This document shows, one piece after another, positions 25,817 to 33,686 of a DNA stretch of 64,000 nucleotides. Below the pieces are notes generated by a model, which searched no databases, was not told the DNA's origin, and saw only the letters and a program-made list of their open reading frames with translations. The stretch lies in NCBI RefSeq assembly GCF_000711955.1, contig NZ_JONR01000015.1, positions 62,001-126,000 on the forward strand, read 5' to 3'. This DNA comes from Nevskia soli DSM 19509. GTDB lineage: Bacteria; Pseudomonadota; Gammaproteobacteria; Nevskiales; Nevskiaceae. The stretch's first letter is position 1. Each line of letters opens with the position of its first letter. A program made the translations under genes and the position numbers.

Positions 25817-27184
25817 ATGAATCACCTGTTTCAAAAAGCGCTGCACGCGCTCCGGCGCGCAGCGCCGTATTTCCTGTGCCTGCCGCTGGCCGCCTGCAGC
25901 GGCGCGGTGGGGCAGGGCAATGCGCCGAAGCTGCTGGTGATCTCCAGGTCCGGCGTCAGCGCCAGCGAGACGGCCAGCCTGGCCAGCCTGCGCATGTACG
26001 AATGCCTGCCTTCCGTCCTGGCCGCCACCATGTACTTCCAGGACGGCAGCAGCGGCGACTTCACCGCGCGCGTGCACTGGAGCAGCTCCGATCCGGGCAC
26101 CCTGAAAATCAGCAACGGCGACATCGCCGTGGCGAACGGCAGCGGTTCCTACTATGCCGCCGGCACCCTGGTGCCGGTGACCTCGGGCAACGTCATCGCC
26201 ACCGCCGACTACGACGGCATCAGCGCGCAGATCGCCATCAGCATCGGCACGCCGCAGTCGATCACCGTCAAGACCCTGCACGACGGCAACTACATCGTGC
26301 CGGACGGTCAGTATTTCAGCCTCGGCGCCGGCACCACCCAGTCGCTCCAGGTCACCGCCTGGCTGGATGGGGTGGAGACCGATGTGAGCGGCTATGCCGG
26401 CTGGAGCCTGCTCCAGCCCAACGACAGCGAAGCCACCATCAATGCCGGCAGCGGCCTGATCACCGCCGTCGGTGCCGGCAGCCAGTTGCTGACGCCGGTG
26501 GCGGGTTTCGCCCCCTGCACCTTGAACAACCTCAGCGATCCGTCCAACGCCCTCGACTTCACCGTGCAGCACATCCAGGGCATCGCCATCGAGCCGGAAT
26601 TCAGCGGCAATCCGCAGCTCATCGTCGGCAACACCGAGAAGATGAACGTCGTCGCCACCCTCGACGACGGCTACGCGCAGAACCTCAATGGCCTGGCCAC
26701 CCTGAGTTCTTCGGATACCGGCATCGTCGCCGTTTCCAGCAGCCAGCTCAGCGCGGTGGCGGCCGGCGGCCCCGCCATTATCGGCGCCAGCTTCACCGGC
26801 GCCGGCGTCACCTACACCGCGCCCTCGATCACCGTCAGCACCGCCACCGCCACGCTGCAGACGGTCAGCATCTGCTGGACCGCCGTACTCGCGGCCTTCA
26901 GCACCTGCCCGGCCACCCAGGGCGGCGCCACGGTCGTCGCCGGCAGCCTCACCCCGGTACAGTTCCATGCCATCGGCACCTACGACGCCGGTACCCTCAC
27001 CCAGGACATTACCCGGCAGGTAACCTGGGCCTCCAGCGACGCCACGGCCGCCACCATCGGCAGCAGCGGCAACAGCATCGGCCAGGCCCTGGGCATCACC
27101 GCGCAGAGCTCGGTGACCATCACCGGCAGCGACAGCGCCGCGCAGAACGTGACCTCGGCGAAGCAACAACTGGTGGTCCAGTAG
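25817..27184 (+). CDS. large exported lipoprotein with bacterial Ig-like (Big_2) repeats
   Basis: 455-residue surface or periplasmic lipoprotein. The signal peptide ends in LCLPLAACSG (lipobox LAAC). The body consists of repeated Ig-like beta-sandwich units with the Big_2 hallmark V-x-W-S-S-S/D-x-P/A (ARVHWSSSDPGTLKISNGDI; TLSSSDTGIVAVSSS; RQVTWASSDATAATIGSS). Such domains usually mediate adhesion or scaffold extracellular proteins. The Thr/Ser/Ala-rich composition suits an exported protein. ATG 25817 was chosen over 25724 because the longer N-terminus has no signal features. It sits behind promoter A of the shared GTAAA-pair family, linking it to the gspD/S53 peptidase group. Confidence 0.78.
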   Translation: MNHLFQKALHALRRAAPYFLCLPLAACSGAVGQGNAPKLLVISRSGVSASETASLASLRMYECLPSVLAATMYFQDGSSGDFTARVHWSSSDPGTLKISNGDIAVANGSGSYYAAGTLVPVTSGNVIATADYDGISAQIAISIGTPQSITVKTLHDGNYIVPDGQYFSLGAGTTQSLQVTAWLDGVETDVSGYAGWSLLQPNDSEATINAGSGLITAVGAGSQLLTPVAGFAPCTLNNLSDPSNALDFTVQHIQGIAIEPEFSGNPQLIVGNTEKMNVVATLDDGYAQNLNGLATLSSSDTGIVAVSSSQLSAVAAGGPAIIGASFTGAGVTYTAPSITVSTATATLQTVSICWTAVLAAFSTCPATQGGATVVAGSLTPVQFHAIGTYDAGTLTQDITRQVTWASSDATAATIGSSGNSIGQALGITAQSSVTITGSDSAAQNVTSAKQQLVVQ

Positions 27185-27339
27185 GGGTTCGCCGACTCCT
27201 GTTGTCCCGGTTGGAGCTTGTCCGCGGACAAACCCTTGCAGCGACAGGGGTGTTATAACAGGCGCCCGGTCGTCATTCCGCGCAGCGGACTGCCGTCCGC
27301 CCGAACCGACAATCCCGTCGCACGCACGCATACCCTACG

Positions 27340-28095
27340 GTGAAAAAGCTTCTCGGCATCCTCCTCACCCCGCTGTTCCTGCTGGTGTGGGGCCTGCTGC
27401 TGAACCTGTTCCATGTGGCGCAGGTCATCGCCTTCCGCGGCTTCGGGCCGAATGCCCACCGGCGCTGCGTCGACCTGCTCAACTTCTGCCTGATCCACGC
27501 CTTGTGGATTCTCGGTACCCGCATCAGCGTGCGCTACACCCAGGCCCTGCCGTCCGACCGCCCGATCATCTTCGTCGCCAACCACCAGAACAAGCTGGAT
27601 ATCCCCGGCATCAGCTGGTACCTGCGCCGCCACGCGCCGAAGTTCGTCTCCAAGATCGAACTGGGCAAGGGCATTCCCAGCATCTCCTACAATCTGCGCC
27701 ACAGCGGCGCCGCCCTGATCGACCGCAGCGACACCCGCCAGTCGCTGCGCGAAATCGGCCGTCTGGCCCAGCTGATCGAGCAGACCCGCTCCTCCGCCGT
27801 GATCTTTCCCGAGGGCACCCGCTCCACCAGCGGCGAGATGCAGCCCTTCGCCACCGGCGGCATCAAGATCCTGCTGAAGAAAGCGCCCAGCGCCCTGGTG
27901 GTGCCGGTCTACATCCACGGCACCTGGAAGCTCAACCGCTACGGCAGATTCCCCATGTCCCCAGGAGAACGCATCGGCTGGACCGTGCTGCCGGCGATCG
28001 AGCCGGCCGGAAAAACGCCGGACGAAGTGGCCGCCCTGGCCGAGCAAAGCATTCGCGGCGAGTTCGCCGCGAGGTTCCGTCAGGGAGCGGAGTAG
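27340..28095 (+). CDS. plsC: 1-acyl-sn-glycerol-3-phosphate acyltransferase
   Basis: 251-residue membrane-associated acyltransferase that converts lysophosphatidate to phosphatidate in phospholipid synthesis. An N-terminal membrane segment (LLGILLTPLFLLVWGLLLNL) precedes the catalytic motif HQNKLD (HX4D form) near residue 82. Substrate-binding blocks are RSGAALIDRSD-like (SGAALIDRSDTRQSL), VIFPEGTRSTSG and VPVYIHGTWK. The start codon is GTG at 27340. It is not obviously in an operon: 155 bp separate it from the upstream lipoprotein gene, and the next gene has its own promoter. Confidence 0.9.
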   Translation: MKKLLGILLTPLFLLVWGLLLNLFHVAQVIAFRGFGPNAHRRCVDLLNFCLIHALWILGTRISVRYTQALPSDRPIIFVANHQNKLDIPGISWYLRRHAPKFVSKIELGKGIPSISYNLRHSGAALIDRSDTRQSLREIGRLAQLIEQTRSSAVIFPEGTRSTSGEMQPFATGGIKILLKKAPSALVVPVYIHGTWKLNRYGRFPMSPGERIGWTVLPAIEPAGKTPDEVAALAEQSIRGEFAARFRQGAE

Positions 28096-28232
28096 GGGGA
28101 CCCAAACGCCCCTTGGTGCCCTGCGTCGCAACCGTATATCCATTGAGTTGTCATGGCCTGTTCACAATCTTGCGCCAGTTCCGTTAGCATACCCATGCCC
28201 AAATGGGTCCATTGTTCGAGGGAGACGACACC

Positions 28233-28610
28233 ATGGCGAAAGCCAGCAAGAAGAAGCCGGCGGCAGCCGCAAAGAAGCCCGCCGCGAAGAAAGCAGTTGC
28301 GAAGAAGGTTGTAGCGAAGAAGGCAGCGCCGAAAAAGGCCGTTGCCAAGAAGGCCAAGCGCAAGCCCAGCGCCGCGCTGATGAAGGCTGTTACCCCGAGT
28401 GCCCTGCTGGCGGAGATTGTCGGCTCCAAGCCCATTCCCCGCGGCCAGATCACCAAGAACCTCTGGGCCTACATCAAGAAGTTCGGCCTGCAGGACAAGA
28501 TCAACAAGCGCATGATCAATGCCGACGAGAAGCTGAAGAAGATCTTCGGCGGCAAGTCGGTGGTCAACATGTTTGAGATGACCAAGCTGGTCAGCAAGCA
28601 CATCAGCTGA
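28233..28610 (+). CDS. SWIB/MDM2-domain protein with Lys/Ala-rich N-terminus
   Basis: 125-residue basic protein. Residues 1-50 are a histone-H1-like lysine/alanine tract (repeats of AxKKA/VAKK). Residues about 52-125 form a SWIB domain (PSALLAEIVGSKPIPRGQIT, KNLWAYIKKFGLQDKINKRM, KIFGGKSVVNMFEMTKLVSK). SWIB domains occur in eukaryotic chromatin remodellers and, as small stand-alone proteins, in chlamydiae and some proteobacteria, where a role in nucleoid organisation has been proposed. The ATG at 28233 follows a GGGAG ribosome site. A plausible sigma-70 promoter is upstream: TTCACA, 18 bp, TAGCAT at about 28161-28190. Confidence 0.88.
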   Translation: MAKASKKKPAAAAKKPAAKKAVAKKVVAKKAAPKKAVAKKAKRKPSAALMKAVTPSALLAEIVGSKPIPRGQITKNLWAYIKKFGLQDKINKRMINADEKLKKIFGGKSVVNMFEMTKLVSKHIS

Positions 28611-28623
28611 AGCTGCGCATTGG

Positions 28624-28650
28624 GCGGCCCGGGTGCACAGCCCGGGCCGC
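28624..28650 (+). terminator. GC-rich hairpin, probable terminator of the SWIB gene
   Basis: Perfect 10-bp arms GCGGCCCGGG / CCCGGGCCGC around the loop TGCACAG, starting 13 bp after the stop codon. It is followed only by TGTTC rather than a full T run, so termination efficiency is uncertain. Confidence 0.6.
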
Positions 28651-28853
28651 TGTTCAGCAACACCACGGGTCTGCCAGCAGGTCCGGATTCCTCCCAGCAG
28701 ACACCGGCCGTGCGCCTCGCCGCGCGGTAGCGTCGCTGCGCGCCACCCCCGATTCTCCGGCTTGTTCCCCAGGGAACAGCCTCCAGGCGGCGGCCTGGAC
28801 CATCCCCTGAACCACCCCATACCAGGCGCGCTGGCGCCCAAGCGGAGCAAGCA

Positions 28854-29576
28854 ATGAACGAGCGCGACTGGGACCGCGTGGCCGGCGCCTGGGACGATCA
28901 CATCATGAGTTCCCTGGAGGAGAACGTGAACGGCAGCATTGCCGCCCTCATCGCCTCCGTTGCCGCCAGTCACCGCAGCATCCTCGATTACGGCTGCGGC
29001 GTCGGCCGCTATCTGCCCTTGCTGTCGCGCAGCTTCGAGCAGGTGGTGGGCGTGGACTACTCCCGCCTGTGCGTGGAGCAGGCCGGCGCCCTCACGCGCA
29101 CCCTGCCCAACGTGCGGACGCACACCACCACCCAATTCGCCCGCAGCGCCCCCGGGGCGCGCTTCGACGTGGTGCTGATGGCCAACGTCCTGCTGCATGC
29201 CGACGCGAAGATCCGCAACCGGATTCTCGACCTGGCCCTGGCGCGCCTGCGCCCGGGTGGTACCCTGCTGCTGCTGGTGCCGGCGATCGAATCGGTGCAT
29301 CTGGCCGAGGCCGTGCGCCTCGCCTACACCCGCAAGCGCGTCTCCGCCTACGCGCGGCCGGCCGGCGGCGTGTTCGATCCCGGCGTCATCGCCATCAACG
29401 GCCAGCCCACCAAGCACTATTCCGCCGACGAAATCCCGCTGCTGTTGCAGGCGCGGCGCCTCAAGCTCGACAGCCTCGCCCGGGCGGAATACTCCTGGGA
29501 TTCCGAGTCCTTCGAAGGACTCGACCGACGCCTGCCGCAGCGTCCCTGGGACTGGCTGCTCAGCGCTACGCGCTGA
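28854..29576 (+). CDS. class I SAM-dependent methyltransferase
   Basis: 240-residue soluble methyltransferase. Motif I is SILDYGCGVGRYLPLL (DxGxGxG type) near residues 42-57, followed by an acidic residue in QVVGVDYS, and motif post-I/IV RFDVVLMANVLLHAD. LRPGGTLLLLVPA is the usual motif VI. The substrate is not evident. The leader between 28651 and 28853 contains several short hairpins (for example GTTCCC/GGGAAC near 28767 and TCCAGGC/GCCTGGA near 28789) but no recognised element. It converges with gspD: the two stop codons are seven bases apart. Confidence 0.8.
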   Translation: MNERDWDRVAGAWDDHIMSSLEENVNGSIAALIASVAASHRSILDYGCGVGRYLPLLSRSFEQVVGVDYSRLCVEQAGALTRTLPNVRTHTTTQFARSAPGARFDVVLMANVLLHADAKIRNRILDLALARLRPGGTLLLLVPAIESVHLAEAVRLAYTRKRVSAYARPAGGVFDPGVIAINGQPTKHYSADEIPLLLQARRLKLDSLARAEYSWDSESFEGLDRRLPQRPWDWLLSATR

Positions 29577-29583
29577 GGGGTGC

Positions 29584-31749
29584 CTACGGCGGCGTCGGCG
29601 GCGCATCCTCCGGCGCAGCACTTTCCGGCGCGCCCGCCTGGGGCAGGTTGTTGCGCTGCATGTATTCATCGTAGTGGTACAGCACCGGCGGCCGCCCGCC
29701 GAGTACCGGCGCCGGGCCGTTGGCGGCTTCGGTCTGCGCCTGCCGCGTACTTTCATACTTGCGCCGGGTGAAATAGTCGCTCTCCTGGCGTTCGCGCAGG
29801 ATCACCGGGTGCAGGAAGATCATCAGATTGCGCTTGGTGCGGCTGACCGAGCGCGACTTGAACAGCGCGCCCAGCCAGGGAATATCGCTGAGCAGCGGGA
29901 TGCGCGTCACCGCATCGTCGACCTGGTCGTCGATCAGGCCGCCGATGACCAGGATCTGGCCACCCTCGATGCTCACCGTATTGCTCACCGTGCGCTTGTT
30001 GGTAACCAGGCTGGAAGTGCCGGCGGTGCCGCTGGCGATGGTCGAATTCTCGAATTCCAGCTTCATGCGGATGGTATTGCCCTCGCCGATGGTCGGGGTG
30101 ATGCCGAGCTTGAGGCCGACGTCCGTGCGGTCGACGGTCTGGAACGGGTTGACCGAGCCGTTGCTGGAAGTGCCGGTATTGGAATACGAGCCGGTCACCT
30201 CCGGCACCGACTGGCCAACCTCGATCTTCGCTTCCTGGTTGTCCAGCGTGACCAGCGATGGCATCGACAGGATGTTGGTATCGGAATCGCTGAGCAGGGC
30301 CTTGATCAGCGCCCCGTAGATCGAGCCGTTGGAGGTGCTGATGCCGACCAGCGCCGTGCCGCCGGTGCCCAGTGCGCTGGCCGCCGCCGATGCCAGCGTG
30401 CTGGTGCTGATGGTCGAGCTGCTGGAGCTGCTCAGCGACGAGGCGGCGCTGGATAGCGCACTGGAAGTGCTGGAATTGAGGATTCCGGCCGCGGCGATGG
30501 CATTGGGGTTGTAGGCCAGCCAATCCACCCCGATATCGCTGGACTTGTCGGCGCTCACCTCGGCAATCACCGCTTCCACCAGCACCTGCGCGCGGCGGAT
30601 ATCGAGCTGGGCGATGACGTTGCGGATCTGCTGCATGGTCTTCGGCGGCGCGGTGATCACCAGGGCATTGGTATCCCGGTCGGCGATGACGCGCAGGTCG
30701 GCATTGGCGCCGCTGCCGTTGTAGACCGTCGCGTTCGAGCCCGAAGCGCCGCCGGAAGCAGCAGCACCGCTGCCCGAGGACTTGGACGCGGCGCCGAACG
30801 AGGACGCGGCGGAGGACGGGCCGCCGCTGCTGCCGCCGAACATCGACGAACCGCCCGATGTGGATGCGGTGCTCCTGGCCGCCGGCTGCGCATTGCCGGT
30901 GAGGATCGGCGCCAGGCTCTCGGCGTCGGCGTACTTCAGGTACACCACCTGTGTGTCGCCGCCGTCGCGGCCGGGCTGGTCCAGCTGCCGGATCAGCGCC
31001 AGCAGCTTGCCGCGCTCGGCGCCGTCGCCGCCGACCAGCACGCTGTTGCTGCGCGTGTCCGCGATCACCACCGGCTGCGCCGCGCCGGGATCGGCCTGCC
31101 GCGCCTGCTGCGTCAGGGCGGTCAGCACCCGCACCACCTCATCGGCGCCGGCATTCTGCAGCGCCACCAGCTCGGTGCCGCGGTCGCCGTCGCGATCCAT
31201 CTGCCCGATCAGCAGCCGCAGCCGCTCGACGTTGGCGGCGCGGTCGGAGACGATCAGGCTGTTGCCCGAGGCATAGGCGGCGATCTGGCCCGACTGCGCC
31301 ACCAGCGGCCGCAGGATCGCCACCAGCTGCGTCGCCGAGCCGTTGTGGATGTCGAACACGCGGGTCACCAGTTCGTCGCCGCCCGCGCCGCCGCCGGAGC
31401 CGGCCCCGCCCTCGCTGCGCGCATTGGCGTCCGGCACGATCTTGACGGTCGCGCCAGCGGGCACCGCGGCGTAGCCGTTCACCGCCAGCACCGAGAGGAA
31501 GGTGGCATACACCGCATCCGCATCCATCGGGCTGGAGGAGACCACCGTCACCTTGCCTTTGACGCGCGGATCGACCACGAAATTCCTGCCGGTCACCTCG
31601 CTCACCGTGGCGATCAGCGTGGCGATGTCCGCTTCTTTCAGATTGAGCGTGACTTCCGCGCCGTTCTTTTCGGCGGAGGTGTTGGCGGCCGGCAGGCAGC
31701 ACAACAGCAGGACCAGGAAGGAGCGCGTGGACACGGAACGGTAACGCAT
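29584..31749 (-). CDS. gspD: type II secretion system secretin GspD (orphan)
   Basis: 721-residue outer-membrane secretin. The signal peptide (FLVLLLCCLPAANTSA) is followed by N0 (EVTLNLKEADIATLIATVSE), N1 (TRVFDIHNGSATQLVAILRP), N2 (VVIADTRSNSVLVGGDGAER) and N3, the last interrupted by a Ser/Gly/Ala-rich insert of roughly 60 residues. The secretin domain carries LSMPSLVTLDNQEAKIEVGQ and the gate/beta-lip signature VSIEGGQILVIGGLIDDQVD. It would form the exit channel for folded exoproteins. No other gsp genes are in the window, so inner-membrane parts must come from elsewhere. Its promoter has the same GTAAA-pair architecture as those of nearby exported proteins, including an S53 peptidase that is a likely substrate. 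Confidence 0.93.
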   Translation of the reverse strand: MRYRSVSTRSFLVLLLCCLPAANTSAEKNGAEVTLNLKEADIATLIATVSEVTGRNFVVDPRVKGKVTVVSSSPMDADAVYATFLSVLAVNGYAAVPAGATVKIVPDANARSEGGAGSGGGAGGDELVTRVFDIHNGSATQLVAILRPLVAQSGQIAAYASGNSLIVSDRAANVERLRLLIGQMDRDGDRGTELVALQNAGADEVVRVLTALTQQARQADPGAAQPVVIADTRSNSVLVGGDGAERGKLLALIRQLDQPGRDGGDTQVVYLKYADAESLAPILTGNAQPAARSTASTSGGSSMFGGSSGGPSSAASSFGAASKSSGSGAAASGGASGSNATVYNGSGANADLRVIADRDTNALVITAPPKTMQQIRNVIAQLDIRRAQVLVEAVIAEVSADKSSDIGVDWLAYNPNAIAAAGILNSSTSSALSSAASSLSSSSSSTISTSTLASAAASALGTGGTALVGISTSNGSIYGALIKALLSDSDTNILSMPSLVTLDNQEAKIEVGQSVPEVTGSYSNTGTSSNGSVNPFQTVDRTDVGLKLGITPTIGEGNTIRMKLEFENSTIASGTAGTSSLVTNKRTVSNTVSIEGGQILVIGGLIDDQVDDAVTRIPLLSDIPWLGALFKSRSVSRTKRNLMIFLHPVILRERQESDYFTRRKYESTRQAQTEAANGPAPVLGGRPPVLYHYDEYMQRNNLPQAGAPESAAPEDAPPTPP

Positions 31750-31949
31750 CGGCGGAGATCGGAAGGATTGGGGGAAGGATCGGGCAGGACCGAAGGGCGG
31801 ATGCCCCGCACGGACGGGCGCGGATCGCCGCGGGCTGCCGTCGCGTACCCGCCGGGTGCCGCTTTCGCCCGGCCCTGTTGCAGGTTGTTGTCACGGAACG
31901 AACAACCCACGTCGGCGGGGCACAGGGCCGGGGCGAAAGCGGCGTGACA

Positions 31950-31999
31950 TTGATAACACCGGTCTTCCACGCCGCCCCGCGTTTTAACAAGGCCTTTAC
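31950..31999 (-). promoter_or_regulatory. CpxR-box-like promoter F for gspD (GTAAA-N6-GTTAA-N28-TATCAA)
   Basis: Read leftward: GTAAA (31995-31999), six bases, GTTAA (31984-31988), 28 bp, TATCAA (31950-31955). Spacing is identical to the other five sites; one half site has a substitution. It fires toward gspD and is only 38 bp from the oppositely oriented promoter B. Confidence 0.65.
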
Positions 32000-32037
32000 G
32001 TCCGCGGTCATCGCTGCCGCCGGCATCACGGCGGCGT

Positions 32038-32087
32038 GTAAACCCTTCGTAAAGAGCGCCGGCACTGCGCGGCTTCTGCGCCAGAGT
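32038..32087 (+). promoter_or_regulatory. CpxR-box-like promoter B (GTAAA-N6-GTAAA-N28-CAGAGT)
   Basis: GTAAA at 32038-32042 and 32049-32053, then 28 bp, then CAGAGT at 32082-32087, the weakest of the -10-like hexamers. It precedes the NHL-type protein gene (ATG 32182) and is divergent from promoter F of gspD. Confidence 0.7.
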
Positions 32088-32181
32088 ACCGCCCATCCGC
32101 GGCTTGCCGTCACGGCCGGCCTGCTCATGGCGACGGTGCCACGCGGCACTTGCTTTCCCCAATCCTCAAGGAAACGATTTG

Positions 32182-33528
32182 ATGAAACACGCTGCCGAGA
32201 AGACGTCTCCTCCCGGTCGTGCGCGCCGCATCGCGCCGCTGCTGCTCGTCGCAGGGCTGGTCGGATTGGCCGATTGCGGCAGCGATTCCACTACCTGCTG
32301 GAACCTGTCCCTCGCCACCGGCCTGATCGGGCAAACCCTCTATACCACCGCCACCGCCAATCCCGACGGCGTCGACAGCCGGCACATCAGCGGGCCGCGC
32401 GGCTCGGTGGCGATCAGCGGTACCACCCTGTACGTGGTGGACACGCTCAACAGCCGCATCCTCGGCTACAATGCCGTGCCCAGCGGCATCGCCGGTGCCG
32501 CCTCGTTCGAGTTGGGGCAGGGCGACGCCACCGGCACCGACTTCAGCGACAACAGCACCAACGGCGGCGAGAACGGCCTGGCCAATCCGAGCAAGGTCTC
32601 CATCGCCACCAGCGGCGGCACGACCTATTTCGTCGTGACCGACACCGCCAACAACCGCGTGCTGATCTGGAATTCCCTGCCTACCGCCAATACCGCGGCC
32701 GACGTCGTCATCGGCCAGACCGGCTACGACGGCGACTCGCCCAACCAGGGCGCCTCCGCGCCCACCGCCAGCACGCTCAGCAACCCCACTTCGGCGATGA
32801 TCGCCAACGGCAAGCTGTTCGTGGTCGACCAGAACAACAACCGCGTGCTGATCTGGAACAGCATCCCCACCGCCAACGACACCGCCGCCGATCTGGTCCT
32901 GGGGCAGACCGGCTTCACCACCGCCACCTCCGGCATCGACACCTATTCCTCGACCCTGCTCACCTACAGCATGTCGATGAACCAGCCGTCCGACCTGTGG
33001 ACCGACGGCCGCGGCAACCTGTTCATCGCCGACACCGGCAATAACCGCGTGCTGTACTACTCGGTGGTGCCCACCGGCAACAATCCGCAGGCCACCTACG
33101 TCATCGGCCAGACCGCCTTCGGCCAGAACAGCGCCTCCTCCGGCGCGCAGCATCTCGACTCGCCCTGGGGTGTCTACTCGGACGGCTCCAACCTCTTCGT
33201 CGGCGACACCGGCAACAACCGCGTCCTGCAGTTCTCCCTCAGTTCCCTCGCCTCGGGCGCGGACGCCGAGTACGTCTTCGGCCAGCAGGACTTCACCCAC
33301 ACCGCCTACAACGACGACGACCAAAACGGCGAGAACGGCGACCAGCAGAACAGCCAGACCAACACCGACCCCACCGCCAACACCCTGCACAGCCCCAAGG
33401 GCGTCTACGCCACTTCCGGCGGCGTGCTGTACGTCGCCGATTCCGGCAACAACCGCATCCTGCAGTACGCCAGCGACGGCGGCGTCAACGGCACCGACAC
33501 CTCCCTGTGCGTCGCCACCACCCCCTGA
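32182..33528 (+). CDS. exported NHL-type repeat protein
   Basis: 448-residue secreted protein, with ATG 32182 preceded by an AAGGA ribosome site. The N-terminus has a signal peptide (IAPLLLVAGLVGLADCGS); a cysteine follows, but Asp at -1 makes it a poor lipobox. The rest is at least six repeats of an NHL/beta-propeller-type unit: a D-T-x-N-N-R-V/I-L signature (DTANNRVLIWNSLP, DQNNNRVLIWNSIP, DTGNNRVLYYS, DTGNNRVLQFS, DSGNNRILQYA) alternating with VIGQTGYD/VLGQTGF-like strands. Such propellers bind ligands or proteins at surfaces. It is divergent from gspD and under the same promoter type, so it is a candidate type II secretion substrate or partner. Confidence 0.8.
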   Translation: MKHAAEKTSPPGRARRIAPLLLVAGLVGLADCGSDSTTCWNLSLATGLIGQTLYTTATANPDGVDSRHISGPRGSVAISGTTLYVVDTLNSRILGYNAVPSGIAGAASFELGQGDATGTDFSDNSTNGGENGLANPSKVSIATSGGTTYFVVTDTANNRVLIWNSLPTANTAADVVIGQTGYDGDSPNQGASAPTASTLSNPTSAMIANGKLFVVDQNNNRVLIWNSIPTANDTAADLVLGQTGFTTATSGIDTYSSTLLTYSMSMNQPSDLWTDGRGNLFIADTGNNRVLYYSVVPTGNNPQATYVIGQTAFGQNSASSGAQHLDSPWGVYSDGSNLFVGDTGNNRVLQFSLSSLASGADAEYVFGQQDFTHTAYNDDDQNGENGDQQNSQTNTDPTANTLHSPKGVYATSGGVLYVADSGNNRILQYASDGGVNGTDTSLCVATTP

Positions 33529-33571
33529 CCGGGCCGGGCATGACACAGGCGCTGAATCTCCGCCTCGGTTT

Positions 33572-33621
33572 GTGAAGCAATCGTAAAAGCCGGCGGGGCG
33601 GGGTGCCGCGCTGCCTATGCT
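33572..33621 (+). promoter_or_regulatory. CpxR-box-like promoter C (GTGAA-N6-GTAAA-N28-TATGCT)
   Basis: GTGAA at 33572-33576 and GTAAA at 33583-33587, then 28 bp, then TATGCT at 33616-33621, the best -10 of the set. It lies 66 bp upstream of the S53 peptidase start. Confidence 0.72.
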
Positions 33622-33686
33622 GCGCCCACCGGGTCAGGCATGGGTGCGGCGGGCGCCCGCACACCGCAGAGCAGGGAGAGCATCGA

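Noticed and set aside
28080..29756. 558-codon minus-strand frame over the SWIB and methyltransferase genes
   Set aside because: Covers two well-supported rightward genes and has no domain content of its own.
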